Source: Shewanella maritima (GTDB lineage Bacteria > Pseudomonadota > Gammaproteobacteria > Enterobacterales > Shewanellaceae). From it: 64,000 nucleotides of DNA. Below the pieces are notes generated by a model. That model saw nothing but the letters and a program-made list of their open reading frames with translations, made no database searches and had not been told where the DNA came from. Positions 1 through 8,771 of this stretch are shown here, one piece after another. Both the position numbers and the translations under genes were made by a program. Location: contig NZ_CP036200.1 in assembly GCF_004295345.1 (NCBI RefSeq), positions 434,001-498,000 of the forward strand. The letters run 5' to 3'. Each line of letters begins with the position of its first letter. Positions within the stretch are counted from its first letter, which is position 1.

Positions 1-195
1 TTAACACTAGGGTTCCGAGCAAGAATTTTCGGCTTCATAATTAAGGTGTTGTACCGTATCTAAGCCGATTATGATGAGACGATTAAATGAAATTTGGTTA
101 CCTATAAAGATGTATGAAATTAACATCATTATGCGAACAGTTCGCCAAAGCCTGTGGACGTTACGCTATAGGTTGACAAGATAAAACATAAGAAA

Positions 196-224
196 CAAAA
201 AACCAGCGGCGATGCGCTGGTTTT
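196..224 (-). terminator. Rho-independent terminator of nrdDG
   Basis: An 8-bp perfect stem (AACCAGCG / CGCTGGTT) with a 6-base loop is followed, on the minus strand, by a run of six U and then GUUU. It lies about 60 bases beyond the nrdG stop codon and so is suited to end the nrdDG transcript. A-tracts and T-tracts on both sides mean it could also work in the plus direction. In bases 1-195 to its left I see no gene or recognisable site. Confidence 0.75.
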
Positions 225-285
225 AGGACAATATAACTTGTTACACAATTTAGCGTTTACTAAAGGGGGAATTAGACAGTCAGGG

Positions 286-765
286 TTAAATTTCAACACC
301 CTCGGTCAAGCAGTGAATGCGTTGATTGCTACTGCCACGCCATTTTAGCGATGGGTCGTACAATGCTTGCTCGAACTTACCATCAACTAATACATCTACC
401 CTATCCACAATAGCTTGCTGCTCGGCGCTTAACTCATTAACTAAATACCCGGTCCATAACCAAATGTCTTTACCTGCACACTCAGCTTTAACCCGCTTAA
501 CCAGCTTAAGTACAGCATCGACGTTAGCTGGATGCAGTGGATCGCCTCCCGATAGCGACAAACCTTTGCGTACAATGCGCGTATCTTGCAAATCAGCAAT
601 GATTCTATCTTCTAACGCTTGGGTATACTCATGACCAGAGTCCACGCGCCAGGTTGACTGGTTATAACAACCTTTGCAAGCGTGTTCGCAGCCGCTAACG
701 AACAAGGTGCAACGTGTGCCCTTGCCGTTAACAACATCAACGCTATGGTAAACGTGATAATGCAT
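286..765 (-). CDS. nrdG: Anaerobic ribonucleotide reductase activating protein NrdG
   Basis: This 159-residue radical-SAM activase installs the glycyl radical on NrdD under anoxia, using S-adenosylmethionine and a [4Fe-4S] cluster. The cluster motif CxxxCxxC is visible at residues 26-33 (C26, C30, C33). It is followed by a glycine-rich SAM-binding stretch (SLSGGDPL) near residue 70. Length matches the family. Its start codon overlaps the nrdD stop by one base (TAATG), which implies translational coupling and joint control from the nrdD promoter. The terminator at 196-224 closes the unit. Nothing looks unusual. Confidence 0.96.
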   Translation of the reverse strand: MHYHVYHSVDVVNGKGTRCTLFVSGCEHACKGCYNQSTWRVDSGHEYTQALEDRIIADLQDTRIVRKGLSLSGGDPLHPANVDAVLKLVKRVKAECAGKDIWLWTGYLVNELSAEQQAIVDRVDVLVDGKFEQALYDPSLKWRGSSNQRIHCLTEGVEI

Positions 766-2882
766 TAGATATGCTTCACTCGGCGTTTCACTTCTTCTTG
801 CTTGCCGTAGTTAAATGGCCGTGCATCTGGGCTACCTAAGTATCCGCATACGCGGCGGGTAACCGACACACGGCTTGGCTCATGGTTACCGCATTTAGGG
901 CAGACAAAACCTTTACTAGTACAGTTGAACTCGCCCACAAAGCCACAGTCATAACACTCATCAATTGGCGTGTTCGTGCCGTAGTAAGGCACGCGTGAGT
1001 AACTGTAGTCCCACACCTGTTCAAGCGCTTCAATGTTGTGTTGCATGTTCGGGTATTCGCCGTAGCAAATAAAGCCACCATTAGCTAACTCTGGGTATGG
1101 TTGCTCAAAGTCAATTTTATCGAATGGGTTAACTTTCTTTTCAACATCTAGGTGGAAGCTGTTGGTGTAGTAACCTTTGTCAGTTACACCTTCAACTACG
1201 CCAAACTCTTTAGCATCGATTGAGCAGAAACGGCTGCATAGGTTCTCACTTGGGGTGCTGTATAAGCTAAAGCCGTAACCGGTTTCTTCTTTCCAAGCTA
1301 GAATCGCTTTTTTCATGTGTTTGATGATATCTAAGGCTTTTTCACGCAGCGCTTCATCATCAAATACATGCTTGTCAGTACCATAAAGTGCATTAATGGT
1401 TTCATGTATACCAATGTAACCTAGCGAAATAGACGCGCGGCCATTTTTGAAGATTTCTGAGATGTCATCGTCGGCATTTAAGCGCACGCCGCAAGCGCCT
1501 TCCATATATAAGATTGGTGCGACACGCGCTTTAACACCAACAAGGCGAGCAATACGGGTATCTAATGCTTTGCGTGAAATAGCTAAACGTTCATCAAGCA
1601 GCTCATAGAACTTAGCTTCATCGCCATTGGCTTCGATTGCAATGCGCGGCAGGTTAAGGCTAACAACACCTAGGTTATTACGACCTTCATGCACTAGCTC
1701 ACCATCTTGCTCAAATGCAGATAAGAATGAACGGCAACCCATAGGCGTTTTGAACGAGCCAGTGACACGCTCCACTTGCTCATAGTTAAGAATATCTGGA
1801 TACATGCGCATGCTTGCACATTTTAGCGCCATTTGCTTAATGTCGTAGTTTTCATCAGCCGCTTTATGGTTTACACCATCACGAATGGCAAACACTAGCT
1901 TAGGGAATACTGCGGTTTTATGGTTTTTACCTAAACCCGCCATACGTACAGTCATAATAGACTTTTGAATTAAGCGCGCTTCCCAGCTGGTACCTAAACC
2001 AAAACCAAAGGTAACAAACGGCGTTTGACCGTTCGCGGTATGCAAAGTATTGACTTCATATTCAAGCGATTGGAATGCGTCGTGACATTCTTTTTCGGTT
2101 TGCGCCATGGCATAAGCTTCAACATCAGCAATATTCCACTGCTCACCTGTTGCAAGGTGCTTTTGGTAGCTAATTTGCACAAACTTGGCTAACACTTCAT
2201 CAATGCGGTTAATGGTGGTGCCGCCATAGATGTGGCTGGCTACTTGGGCAATGATCTGCGCAGTAACCGCTGTCGCAGTAGAAATTGACTTAGGCGTATC
2301 AATCTCAGCGTTACCCATTTTAAAACCGTTAGTCAGCATGCCTTCAAGATCGATAAGCATACAGTTAAACATTGGGAAAAATGGTGCGTAGTCTAAATCG
2401 TGGTAGTGAATATCGCCACGCTCGTGGGCAGCAACCACATCTTTAGGTAGTAAATGGGTTTTAGCGTAATGCTTAGCCACAATACCAGCTAATAAATCAC
2501 GCTGCGTTGGGATCACTTTAGCGTCTTTGTTAGCATTTTCGTTAAGTAGACTACTATCGCTTTGCTCAACCAAACCACGAATTTCACGGTTTAGCTTACT
2601 CTTAGCCTCGCGGCGCACATCGCGGTCATGACGGTACTCAATATAGTGACGCGCCACTTCTTTGTATGGACCAGACATTAGCGCATTTTCAACTGCGCTT
2701 TGTAGTTCGTGAATGTCGACTTCGTGCTCGGCAGCAAATTGTTGCTCGACCACACTCGCCAGCGTTTGAGCGTAATCGTTATCAGATTGACCTGCTGACT
2801 CCATTGCTGCGATTACGGCGTCACGAATACGTTCACCGTTAAAAGCAGTACGACAACCATCCCTTTTAATGACAACAAGCAT
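765..2882 (-). CDS. nrdD: Anaerobic ribonucleoside-triphosphate reductase NrdD
   Basis: This 705-residue class III ribonucleotide reductase makes deoxyribonucleotides from NTPs without oxygen. The first 90 residues form an ATP-cone allosteric domain (VIKRDGCRTAFN at the start). Near the C terminus are two zinc-binding CxxC pairs (CYDCG and CPKCG), then the glycyl-radical loop RVCGYLG around residue 680. Full length compared with enterobacterial NrdD. A GAGGAG ribosome-binding site sits about 10 bases before the ATG. Upstream are two NrdR boxes and an FNR-like palindrome, so repression by NrdR and anaerobic induction are expected. It forms an operon with nrdG. Confidence 0.97.
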   Translation of the reverse strand: MLVVIKRDGCRTAFNGERIRDAVIAAMESAGQSDNDYAQTLASVVEQQFAAEHEVDIHELQSAVENALMSGPYKEVARHYIEYRHDRDVRREAKSKLNREIRGLVEQSDSSLLNENANKDAKVIPTQRDLLAGIVAKHYAKTHLLPKDVVAAHERGDIHYHDLDYAPFFPMFNCMLIDLEGMLTNGFKMGNAEIDTPKSISTATAVTAQIIAQVASHIYGGTTINRIDEVLAKFVQISYQKHLATGEQWNIADVEAYAMAQTEKECHDAFQSLEYEVNTLHTANGQTPFVTFGFGLGTSWEARLIQKSIMTVRMAGLGKNHKTAVFPKLVFAIRDGVNHKAADENYDIKQMALKCASMRMYPDILNYEQVERVTGSFKTPMGCRSFLSAFEQDGELVHEGRNNLGVVSLNLPRIAIEANGDEAKFYELLDERLAISRKALDTRIARLVGVKARVAPILYMEGACGVRLNADDDISEIFKNGRASISLGYIGIHETINALYGTDKHVFDDEALREKALDIIKHMKKAILAWKEETGYGFSLYSTPSENLCSRFCSIDAKEFGVVEGVTDKGYYTNSFHLDVEKKVNPFDKIDFEQPYPELANGGFICYGEYPNMQHNIEALEQVWDYSYSRVPYYGTNTPIDECYDCGFVGEFNCTSKGFVCPKCGNHEPSRVSVTRRVCGYLGSPDARPFNYGKQEEVKRRVKHI

Positions 2883-2915
2883 AGATTAATTACTCCTCAA
2901 CTGCGCTGTTAAACA

Positions 2916-2931
2916 ACACTATATATATGTT
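2916..2931. promoter_or_regulatory. NrdR box 1 upstream of nrdD
   Basis: ACACTATATATATGTT matches the first twelve positions of the NrdR consensus (acaCwAtATaTwGtgt); the right half is poorer, as if shifted by one base. It lies 34 bases upstream of the nrdD start. A second box starts 31 bases further upstream, the spacing typical of NrdR box pairs. Confidence 0.7.
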
Positions 2932-2946
2932 TATTTTTTATCACGG

Positions 2947-2962
2947 ACACAAGATGTGGTGT
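2947..2962. promoter_or_regulatory. NrdR box 2 upstream of nrdD
   Basis: ACACAAGATGTGGTGT agrees with the NrdR consensus at 13 of 16 positions. Its start is exactly 31 bp from that of box 1, about three helical turns, which is the arrangement known for NrdR operators. The pairing supports both sites more than either alone. Confidence 0.7.
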
Positions 2963-2990
2963 ATTAAGCGATAATATGCAAAATTACGCT

Positions 2991-3004
2991 ATGATCTGGA
3001 TCAT
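2991..3004. promoter_or_regulatory. FNR/EtrA-type binding site upstream of nrdD
   Basis: ATGATCTGGATCAT has half sites ATGAT and ATCAT around four bases. It differs from the FNR consensus TTGATnnnnATCAA only at the outermost base of each half. It lies about 115 bp upstream of nrdD, which fits anaerobic activation of this operon. The rest of 2883-3190 shows no further clear signal. Confidence 0.6.
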
Positions 3005-3190
3005 ATTTTTAAGGGTAAAATTACGATTAAATTTATTTGTGCTGACCCACGCAATGAACCCAAATTTGCCACTTGACCAAGGCAAAATTGAACGCTAAGG
3101 GAGGGCTAATTTGAACAGATTTTGCTCATACCAAGAGGTAATTTGTTGCCAGAAGTATAAGTTCAAGCATATTGGCCAACAAATGTAGAA

Positions 3191-3221
3191 ACGAAAATCG
3201 CCCGTCAGATGACAGGCGATT
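3191..3221 (-). terminator. Terminator downstream of the rssA-like gene
   Basis: A 7-bp perfect stem (AATCGCC / GGCGATT) continues, after one mismatch, into an inner GTCA/TGAC stem. On the minus strand it is followed by a U-rich run (UUUUCGUUU). It lies about 75 bases past the stop of the patatin-like gene. Confidence 0.6.
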
Positions 3222-3295
3222 AACATTGTCAGATCATGCTAAAAAATAGTCAGATACATAACCAAACAACTAGCAATACAAACGCAAAACCTGCG

Positions 3296-4329
3296 CTAAA
3301 CACCCAACTTTGCTCGAAGAATGTGCTCAACATCTTTAACCGCTTGGTAGCCTGCATCAATGGCTTCTTGAGCTCGGTGAAACTCCATGGTGCCAATACC
3401 CGCCACATTAGGAATAATACAAATCTCGGGTGGGTCGCCCATTAACCGCGCTCGTTTGTGGCGCTCTTCTAAAATCTCCATGGATTGAGTCATAACCGCA
3501 AGCATGCCAGGGTTTGATTTACGCCCTTGTTTTGCTTGCCCACCAGCTATATCAGCCGCATTCAAACTAAACTTCTCAGACAAGTTACTTACGTATTCTT
3601 TGCCACGCCCCAACAAATCCACAAAACTCCAATCGTGCTCTGCCTCTTGTGCTTGGGTTTGCTCATTATCTTGCACATTTTCATGTTCAAAATCATCGGG
3701 CTTAACGGAGCTTGCTTCACTGGCCATTTGTTGTGGCAAATTATGAACTGTTTCAGCATGATGTCCGTGTAAATCAACTGCAATCACAAAATCCACATCC
3801 ATCGCACGGCTAAGCGATACAGGTACTGGGTTCACTACCGCGCCATCAACCAGCCAACGATTGCCCTGCTTTACTGGCGGCAAAAAACCGGGCATTGAAC
3901 AAGAGGCTTTAACAGCGTTACGTAAATCGCCCTCTCTAAACCAAATTTCTTGACCGCTGTAGAGATCGGTGGCAACTGCAGCAAAAGGCTTATCAAGATC
4001 TTCAATCTTTTTATCACCGACTCGGCTACCTAGCACATCAAACACTTTCTCACCGCTTATAATGCCCCCTTGCGCCAGCTTAAATCCATTAAGCCAACAA
4101 TATCCCAGCTAGAAAAACCGGTCACCCAGCCTTGCAGCTCCTCTAATAAACCTGCTGAATAGGCTGCGCCAACTAAGGCACCGGCAGAGCATCCAGCGAC
4201 TTTGTCAGGGTAAATACCCAACTCAGCCAACGCCTTAAATACACCAATATGCGCCCAACCTTTGGCTGCACCGCTGCCTAATGCGATACCAATTCTCATT
4301 GAAGAGCCAATTTGCTCACCTTGCGCCAT
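3296..4329 (-). pseudogene. rssA: RssA-like patatin phospholipase, split by a single-base frameshift
   Basis: Two adjacent minus-strand frames together form one patatin-like (NTE/RssA) serine hydrolase. The first piece (4329-4057) carries the oxyanion loop GSGAAKG and the nucleophile motif GCSAG. The second (4045-3296) carries the DGA motif of the catalytic dyad (VDGAVVNPVP) and the usual RssA C terminus. The first frame stops after WRKGAL. Adding one G to the run of five G at about 4055-4059 joins it cleanly to GIISGEKVFDVLGSRVG in the second frame. The start at 4329 has a GAGGAAG ribosome-binding site. The second piece also has an acidic, Q/E-rich insertion of about 50 residues. Either a real inactivating deletion or a homopolymer sequencing error. 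Confidence 0.8.
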
Positions 4330-4592
4330 TCACACTTCCTCACTTTACGACTATCTGATCAAGCTTACCAAAGCAGAATTTATCCGGTTCAAACAATCTA
4401 TCACCCAAGCACAGATATTGTGCGCTTATACAGCGTTTATTGTTGCTGCATTTTCTGAAACCACACATTTTTAACGAGCGCTCCATCAACAATTTACATG
4501 ACATTTAACCCACAAAAATAACAGCTTCACCTAATTGTCATCTCACGCACCATTTCTGCGCCTATTTCATAGCTATAGTAATTGGATGCAGT
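4330..4592. other. Divergent intergenic region rssA / RNA helicase
   Basis: About 260 bases separate two divergently transcribed genes. The sequence is A+T-rich near both genes. Apart from the helicase -10 element just to the right and the rssA ribosome-binding site at its left edge, I see no operator, RNA or coding signal. Confidence 0.4.
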
Positions 4593-4598
4593 TATAAT
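4593..4598 (+). promoter_or_regulatory. Candidate -10 element of the RNA helicase gene
   Basis: A perfect TATAAT lies 31 bases before the chosen TTG start and 18 bases before the AGGGGAA ribosome-binding site. No good -35 hexamer is present at 16-18 bp, so it would be a weak or activated promoter. Confidence 0.45.
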
Positions 4599-4629
4599 AC
4601 TTGGCTCGCATTTTTTAGGGGAACAACCT

Positions 4630-5985
4630 TTGCAATTTTCTGATTTTTCTTTAGACAAACGCCTACTCGAAACCGTCGAACACATGGGCTTTACCAGTCC
4701 AACACCAATTCAGGAGCAAGCGCTTCCTGTGGCATTAGCCGGTAAAGACCTAATGGCGTCGTCAAAAACAGGATCTGGCAAAACCCTGGCTTTCTTGCTG
4801 CCGGCTATGCAGCGAATTATTTCTAAAAAAGCCCTGACCAAACGCGATCCTCGAGCGCTTATCTTGTTGCCTACCCGCGAGTTAGCGCAGCAGGTATATA
4901 ACCAGTTACGTTTGCTGGTTGCCAATACCCAATATAAAGCGGTTAGTATTTTAGGTGGCGAGAACTTTAACGACCAAGCTAAAGCATTGGCGCGCGATCC
5001 ACACTTTATTGTGGCAACGCCAGGTCGTATTGCTGACCACCTATCGCAAAAGCACCTGTACCTAAACGGCTTAGAGCTACTTATTCTTGATGAAGCCGAC
5101 CGCATGCTTGATTTGGGCTTTGCTGACCAATTAAAACAAATCAATGAAGCCGCTGACCACAAACGTAGACAAACATTAATGTTTTCAGCGACTTTAGATC
5201 ATGACAACATTGATGATATTGCCCAAACGCTACTTAACTCGCCTGCCCATGTTGCCATTGGCGAGTCACATACAGAGCATAAAGATATTCACCAGCGTAT
5301 TGTGCTGGCAGATAACCTGACGCACAAAGAGTCGCTACTAAAGCATGTGTTAACGACTGAAGAGCACAAGCAAATCATTGTGTTTACCGCAACACGTGCT
5401 GACACCGACCGCCTAGCTGGTGTGTTAACTGAACAAGGGTTTAATACCGCGTCACTAAGCGGTGAGCTTAAGCAAGCTGCGCGTAATCAAATCATGGATC
5501 AATTCAGCCGCGGCGCCGCGCAAATTCTTGTAACCACAGACGTAGCCTCTCGCGGATTAGACCTTGTTAATGTGTCACTGGTTATCAACTTTGATATGCC
5601 AAAGTTTGCTGAAGAATATGTACACCGCATTGGTCGTACAGGACGTGCTGGCGCTAAAGGTGATGCGGTATCTTTCGTTGGCCCTAAAGATTGGGACAAC
5701 TTTAAAAAGGTTGAGCAATTCTTGCGTAAACCGTTCGCCATCACTGAGTTTGAAGGCTTAAAAGGCAAATTCAACGGCATCAAGCCTAAGCCGAAAAAAG
5801 CTGCTAAAAAGCCAACAGGTAAAAAAGTGGCGGCTAAGTCAGGCATTAAGGCTAAAACCAACAAATCTAAAACAGCACCAAAGCGTGACAAACGCTTTAT
5901 GACTGCTGTTGATATTGGTGATGCGCCAATGCGCCGTAAAGCCAAACCAAGCAAGATTATTGAACAAGACGATTCCGCGGAATAA
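4630..5985 (+). CDS. DEAD-box ATP-dependent RNA helicase (SrmB/RhlE type)
   Basis: A 451-residue superfamily 2 RNA helicase, likely in ribosome assembly or mRNA turnover. Motifs in order: Q-motif region (PTPIQEQALP), Walker A (SSKTGSGKT), PTRELA, TPGR, DEAD (LDEADRMLD), SAT, then in the second RecA domain TTDVASRG and HRIGRTGRAG. A lysine/alanine-rich basic tail of about 85 residues follows. The segment IHQR...LTHKESLL resembles SrmB, but RhlE-like assignment is also possible. I chose the TTG at 4630 because AGGGGAA lies 7 bases upstream; the earlier in-frame TTG at 4582 overlaps the TATAAT element. Confidence 0.92.
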   Translation: MQFSDFSLDKRLLETVEHMGFTSPTPIQEQALPVALAGKDLMASSKTGSGKTLAFLLPAMQRIISKKALTKRDPRALILLPTRELAQQVYNQLRLLVANTQYKAVSILGGENFNDQAKALARDPHFIVATPGRIADHLSQKHLYLNGLELLILDEADRMLDLGFADQLKQINEAADHKRRQTLMFSATLDHDNIDDIAQTLLNSPAHVAIGESHTEHKDIHQRIVLADNLTHKESLLKHVLTTEEHKQIIVFTATRADTDRLAGVLTEQGFNTASLSGELKQAARNQIMDQFSRGAAQILVTTDVASRGLDLVNVSLVINFDMPKFAEEYVHRIGRTGRAGAKGDAVSFVGPKDWDNFKKVEQFLRKPFAITEFEGLKGKFNGIKPKPKKAAKKPTGKKVAAKSGIKAKTNKSKTAPKRDKRFMTAVDIGDAPMRRKAKPSKIIEQDDSAE

Positions 5986-6053
5986 CGCAGAATCACGTAA
6001 TACAGAATTTAGATGCACTGAGGTGCACTTCAGTTAGATAAATAAGGGTAAAC

Positions 6054-6503
6054 ATGAAAATTTGTGGTGTAGAACTTAAAGGTGGCGAGGCGATTATTAG
6101 CCTACTAAGTTATGAAGGCGAAACGTTTAACGTCCCTGCTTGCCGCCAAATCTCATTCACTTTGTCGGCAGCGTCAAACACTGCCACTATCAATGAGTTT
6201 CACTTCGCATTTCACAAACTGATGCAAGACTACCATGTGGATGAAATAGCAATTATTGAGCGCCCACAAAAAGGTAAGCAGGCAGGCAGTGCAACCAGCT
6301 TTAAAATGGAAGCCGCTATCGAAATTACCGACCTGCCTGTCACCATTTTGTCGCCAGTCGCGATCAAAGAGCAGTTAAAGCGTAACCCTCCACAAGTGGA
6401 GTTCGACTCGCTTGAGCTTAAGCGCGTACAAAAGAATGCCTTTGAAGTTGCTTACGTGCTGCACAACCACCACATCTTTGGTAAAGCGCAAGCAGCAGAA
6501 TAA
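6054..6503 (+). CDS. DUF3010 family protein
   Basis: A 149-residue soluble protein matching the DUF3010 family known from Shewanella and Vibrio: MKICGVELKGGEAIISLL at the start and a central IIERPQKGKQAGSATSFKMEAA segment. The family has no established function. The sequence has an RNase H/actin-like look, with strand-rich N terminus and the conserved glycine/lysine loop, but that is only an impression. AAGGGT lies about 6 bases before the ATG. It follows the helicase by 68 bases in the same direction with no clear terminator between, so co-transcription is possible. Confidence 0.85.
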   Translation: MKICGVELKGGEAIISLLSYEGETFNVPACRQISFTLSAASNTATINEFHFAFHKLMQDYHVDEIAIIERPQKGKQAGSATSFKMEAAIEITDLPVTILSPVAIKEQLKRNPPQVEFDSLELKRVQKNAFEVAYVLHNHHIFGKAQAAE

Positions 6504-6673
6504 GCGTGAAAGTTTGCCGGTAAGCTGTGCTAGCCTATTAACTTGATTGAATAATCTTTAGTTGAGTAAAGAGCATGCTTACTGGCAAGCCTGACTGAAA
6601 ATATCGTAACTGAAAATACCAGAGCTAAACGTATTAGGGCTTAACACATCTGGGCTAAACGTCACCATCGTCT

Positions 6674-7354
6674 ATGACTCGTCAACCTTCAAAATCAAAC
6701 GCTAAAGCTCCAGAAGCTGCATCTACCACCGCAAGCCGCAAACGTAAACTTGCCCCACCGCCAGTGATGGCGCGAAAAGCGGATGCTAAACTACTCAAGC
6801 CTAAAGTTGACGTTCAAAGCCTGCCTAACAGCAAAGACCTAAAGCCCAATAGCGACCCACTGCGCTATATTCGCCACTACCCGCAAGCCGTTATTTCCCA
6901 AGTAAAAGCCTTGCTTGATAATAATGAACTAGGCGAACACTTACTCAAGAAATACCCGCGTGTTCACAATATACGTACCGACAAGGCGCTGTACGATTAC
7001 ACGCTGGAAATTAAGCAGGCATTTTTAAAGCAAACCGATCCACTGTCAAAGGTGATCTTCGACGACAAAATTAGTCTCAGCCACCAAGCACTTGGGCTAC
7101 ATAGCTATGTTAATCGTCGCCAGGGCAACAAGGTTAAAGCTAAAAACGAAATTCGCATTTCATCGCGCCTTAAACGCATCCCAGAGCCACTACTAAAAAT
7201 GGTGATAGTGCACGAGCTCGCCCACTTAAGAGAAAAAGACCACAACAAAGCCTTCTATCAGCTGTGCTGTAATATGCAAAGCAATTACCACCAGCTCGAA
7301 CTCGATATGCGCTTACTGCTTATCTGTGAGTCGATTGGGCAATCGCCTTACTAG
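6674..7354 (+). CDS. YgjP-like zinc metallopeptidase (DUF45 / M48-type)
   Basis: This 226-residue protein ends in a metallopeptidase domain with the zinc motif HELAH at residues 180-184 and a third ligand candidate H190 in LREKDHNKAFY. This pattern is typical of the YgjP/DUF45 family. The first 60 residues are rich in K, A and P and look disordered; there is no signal peptide, so it should be cytoplasmic. The substrate is unknown. The preceding 170-base gap contains no strong terminator and no clear ribosome-binding site, so the start is moderately certain; the nearest alternative Met is residue 32. Confidence 0.85.
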   Translation: MTRQPSKSNAKAPEAASTTASRKRKLAPPPVMARKADAKLLKPKVDVQSLPNSKDLKPNSDPLRYIRHYPQAVISQVKALLDNNELGEHLLKKYPRVHNIRTDKALYDYTLEIKQAFLKQTDPLSKVIFDDKISLSHQALGLHSYVNRRQGNKVKAKNEIRISSRLKRIPEPLLKMVIVHELAHLREKDHNKAFYQLCCNMQSNYHQLELDMRLLLICESIGQSPY

Positions 7355-7671
7355 TTAATGCTGTACTGGTCAGCGTTAGGCAAGCCGACGAAAGTTCATC
7401 CCCAATGGCTTCATCATAGCATCCCTTCCAATAAGACTTGACTAATAGCGTGCAGCATCGCGCGATTACCGCTGTCATCCTCAACCTAAAGACATACTCG
7501 TTCTCGCTTAACTTGGTTCTTACTTTCTTTGGTTTTAGTCGCAGTTGCCGCCAAGCACTTTGTCTGATAACTTATTGGAAATATTAATTAAAGTTTGCTT
7601 ATCTAACTTGGATTCCAGCTAAACTTCAATGGGTTAACCTGATTTACCACCAGTACGCTTATGGAGCAAGG
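7355..7671. other. Intergenic region with no recognised feature
   Basis: These 317 bases separate the YgjP-like gene from the accessory lipoprotein genes. All frames are broken by stops, and I see no terminator hairpin, tRNA or clear palindrome. It may be decayed coding sequence at the edge of an accessory patch, but nothing in it is recognisable. Confidence 0.4.
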
Positions 7672-8453
7672 ATGCGGCATCTATTCTATTTTCCTCTATT
7701 GTTCTTAATCGCTTGTTCAAGCTTGGAAGGCGTTACACAAAGCGAATCTAAAATTAATTTACTTGACCAAGATTCGATTCAATTTATTGGAGAAACGTCG
7801 AAGAAAAATGCCGAGGATTTAGAAAAGATACTAGCCCAAAGCTCACACCAAGTTAGTACGTTAGTTATAGAAAGTCCTGGGGAGATATAGTTGGTGGGAT
7901 GCAAATTGGTCGCTTGGTACACAAGTACAGATTAAAAGTAGTAGTTGAGAATATCTGCGCTTCTTCTTGTGCAAATTATGTAATAACAGCCAGCCATGAT
8001 GTCAAAGTAAAAAAAGAGGCACTGGTAGGTTGGCATGGTGGAGCTACGCAACCCTTATACATGCCTATGGAAGTTGAGTCATCTTTACTTGAGGCTAGCG
8101 AAGACGAAGAAAAAAACTTCCATGAACAGATGAGAATATTGATCAATGAGGAGATAGATTTTTTCCAATTGATAGGTGTTAACCAAGCTATCACGATTCT
8201 TGGTATGTCCCCAAAACTAAAGGAAACTCGACACGCTCCTTTATTCTCATACGACACTTCAACGCTTCAAAGGCTAGGCCTAAATATTAAATTTGAAGAA
8301 GATCAAAATCACCGTTCCGAACGCAGAACCGAATTAGTTCAGGTTTTTGTACTTTCGAGAAGTCTATTAGCATCATTGTTAACACTCCATGAAAAGAAAC
8401 TAGAGGATTGGGCTTCTAGCGAACTAAGCACTGAGGACGTCATAAATGAGTAA
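7672..8453 (+). pseudogene. ClpP-fold (COG3904-like) exported lipoprotein, split by frameshift
   Basis: The first frame (7672-7890) has a lipoprotein signal (LLFLIACSS lipobox) and ends after LVIESPGEI. The second (7899-8453) continues with QIGRLVHKY, then ENICASSCANY and GWHGG. These look like the serine-protease-like ClpP/crotonase fold of COG3904-type periplasmic proteins, with the candidate nucleophile serine in ASSCANY. Adding one G to the GGGG run at 7879-7882 gives an unbroken ESPGGDIVGGMQIGRL, the expected family sequence. So this is one gene of about 260 codons lacking one base. GGAG sits 7 bases before the ATG. The downstream small lipoprotein gene overlaps its end by 8 bases. Function of intact homologues is not established. 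Confidence 0.7.
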
Positions 8454-8718
8454 AGCTCTAATTATATCGAGTTTACTGGTGTTTGTTACAGCATGCGGAG
8501 CACAATACTCTAAGTCGATTATTGTCGAATTTGATTCCACGTCTATAAAAGTGAAAAGCAAAGAAACAGATGATTTACTTGCATCACTGAACTCGCTGGG
8601 ACAGTGCGAAAACGTACATTTGATCGTGGATAAAAACTCAGATCACAAAAAGATTGTTGAAATTATGGCTACGATTAAACAATCTAAATGCGAAAAAGTA
8701 TCAATTCAAAGTATATAG
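8446..8718 (+). CDS. Small predicted lipoprotein, function unknown
   Basis: A 90-residue protein with a short hydrophobic N terminus and a lipobox-like FVTACG, so it should be an exported lipoprotein with Cys17 as lipid attachment site. The mature part is mixed alpha/beta with two cysteines (in GQCENVHL and SKCEKVS) that could form a disulfide. Its start overlaps the end of the frameshifted ClpP-fold lipoprotein gene by 8 bases, and the GAGG at 8433-8436 could serve as ribosome-binding site. The pair probably works together. I do not recognise a family. Lysine-rich, A+T-rich codon use resembles its partner rather than the flanking genes. Confidence 0.65.
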   Translation: MSKALIISSLLVFVTACGAQYSKSIIVEFDSTSIKVKSKETDDLLASLNSLGQCENVHLIVDKNSDHKKIVEIMATIKQSKCEKVSIQSI

Positions 8719-8771
8719 CTCTCAGGCGTGCACACTGATCTGACTTTGGCAATAAAAAACAAGGAACCCCT

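Noticed and set aside
5499..5996. A 165-codon open frame opposite the RNA helicase gene
   Set aside because: It is the antisense shadow of a well-supported helicase gene, has no family motifs and no ribosome-binding site.
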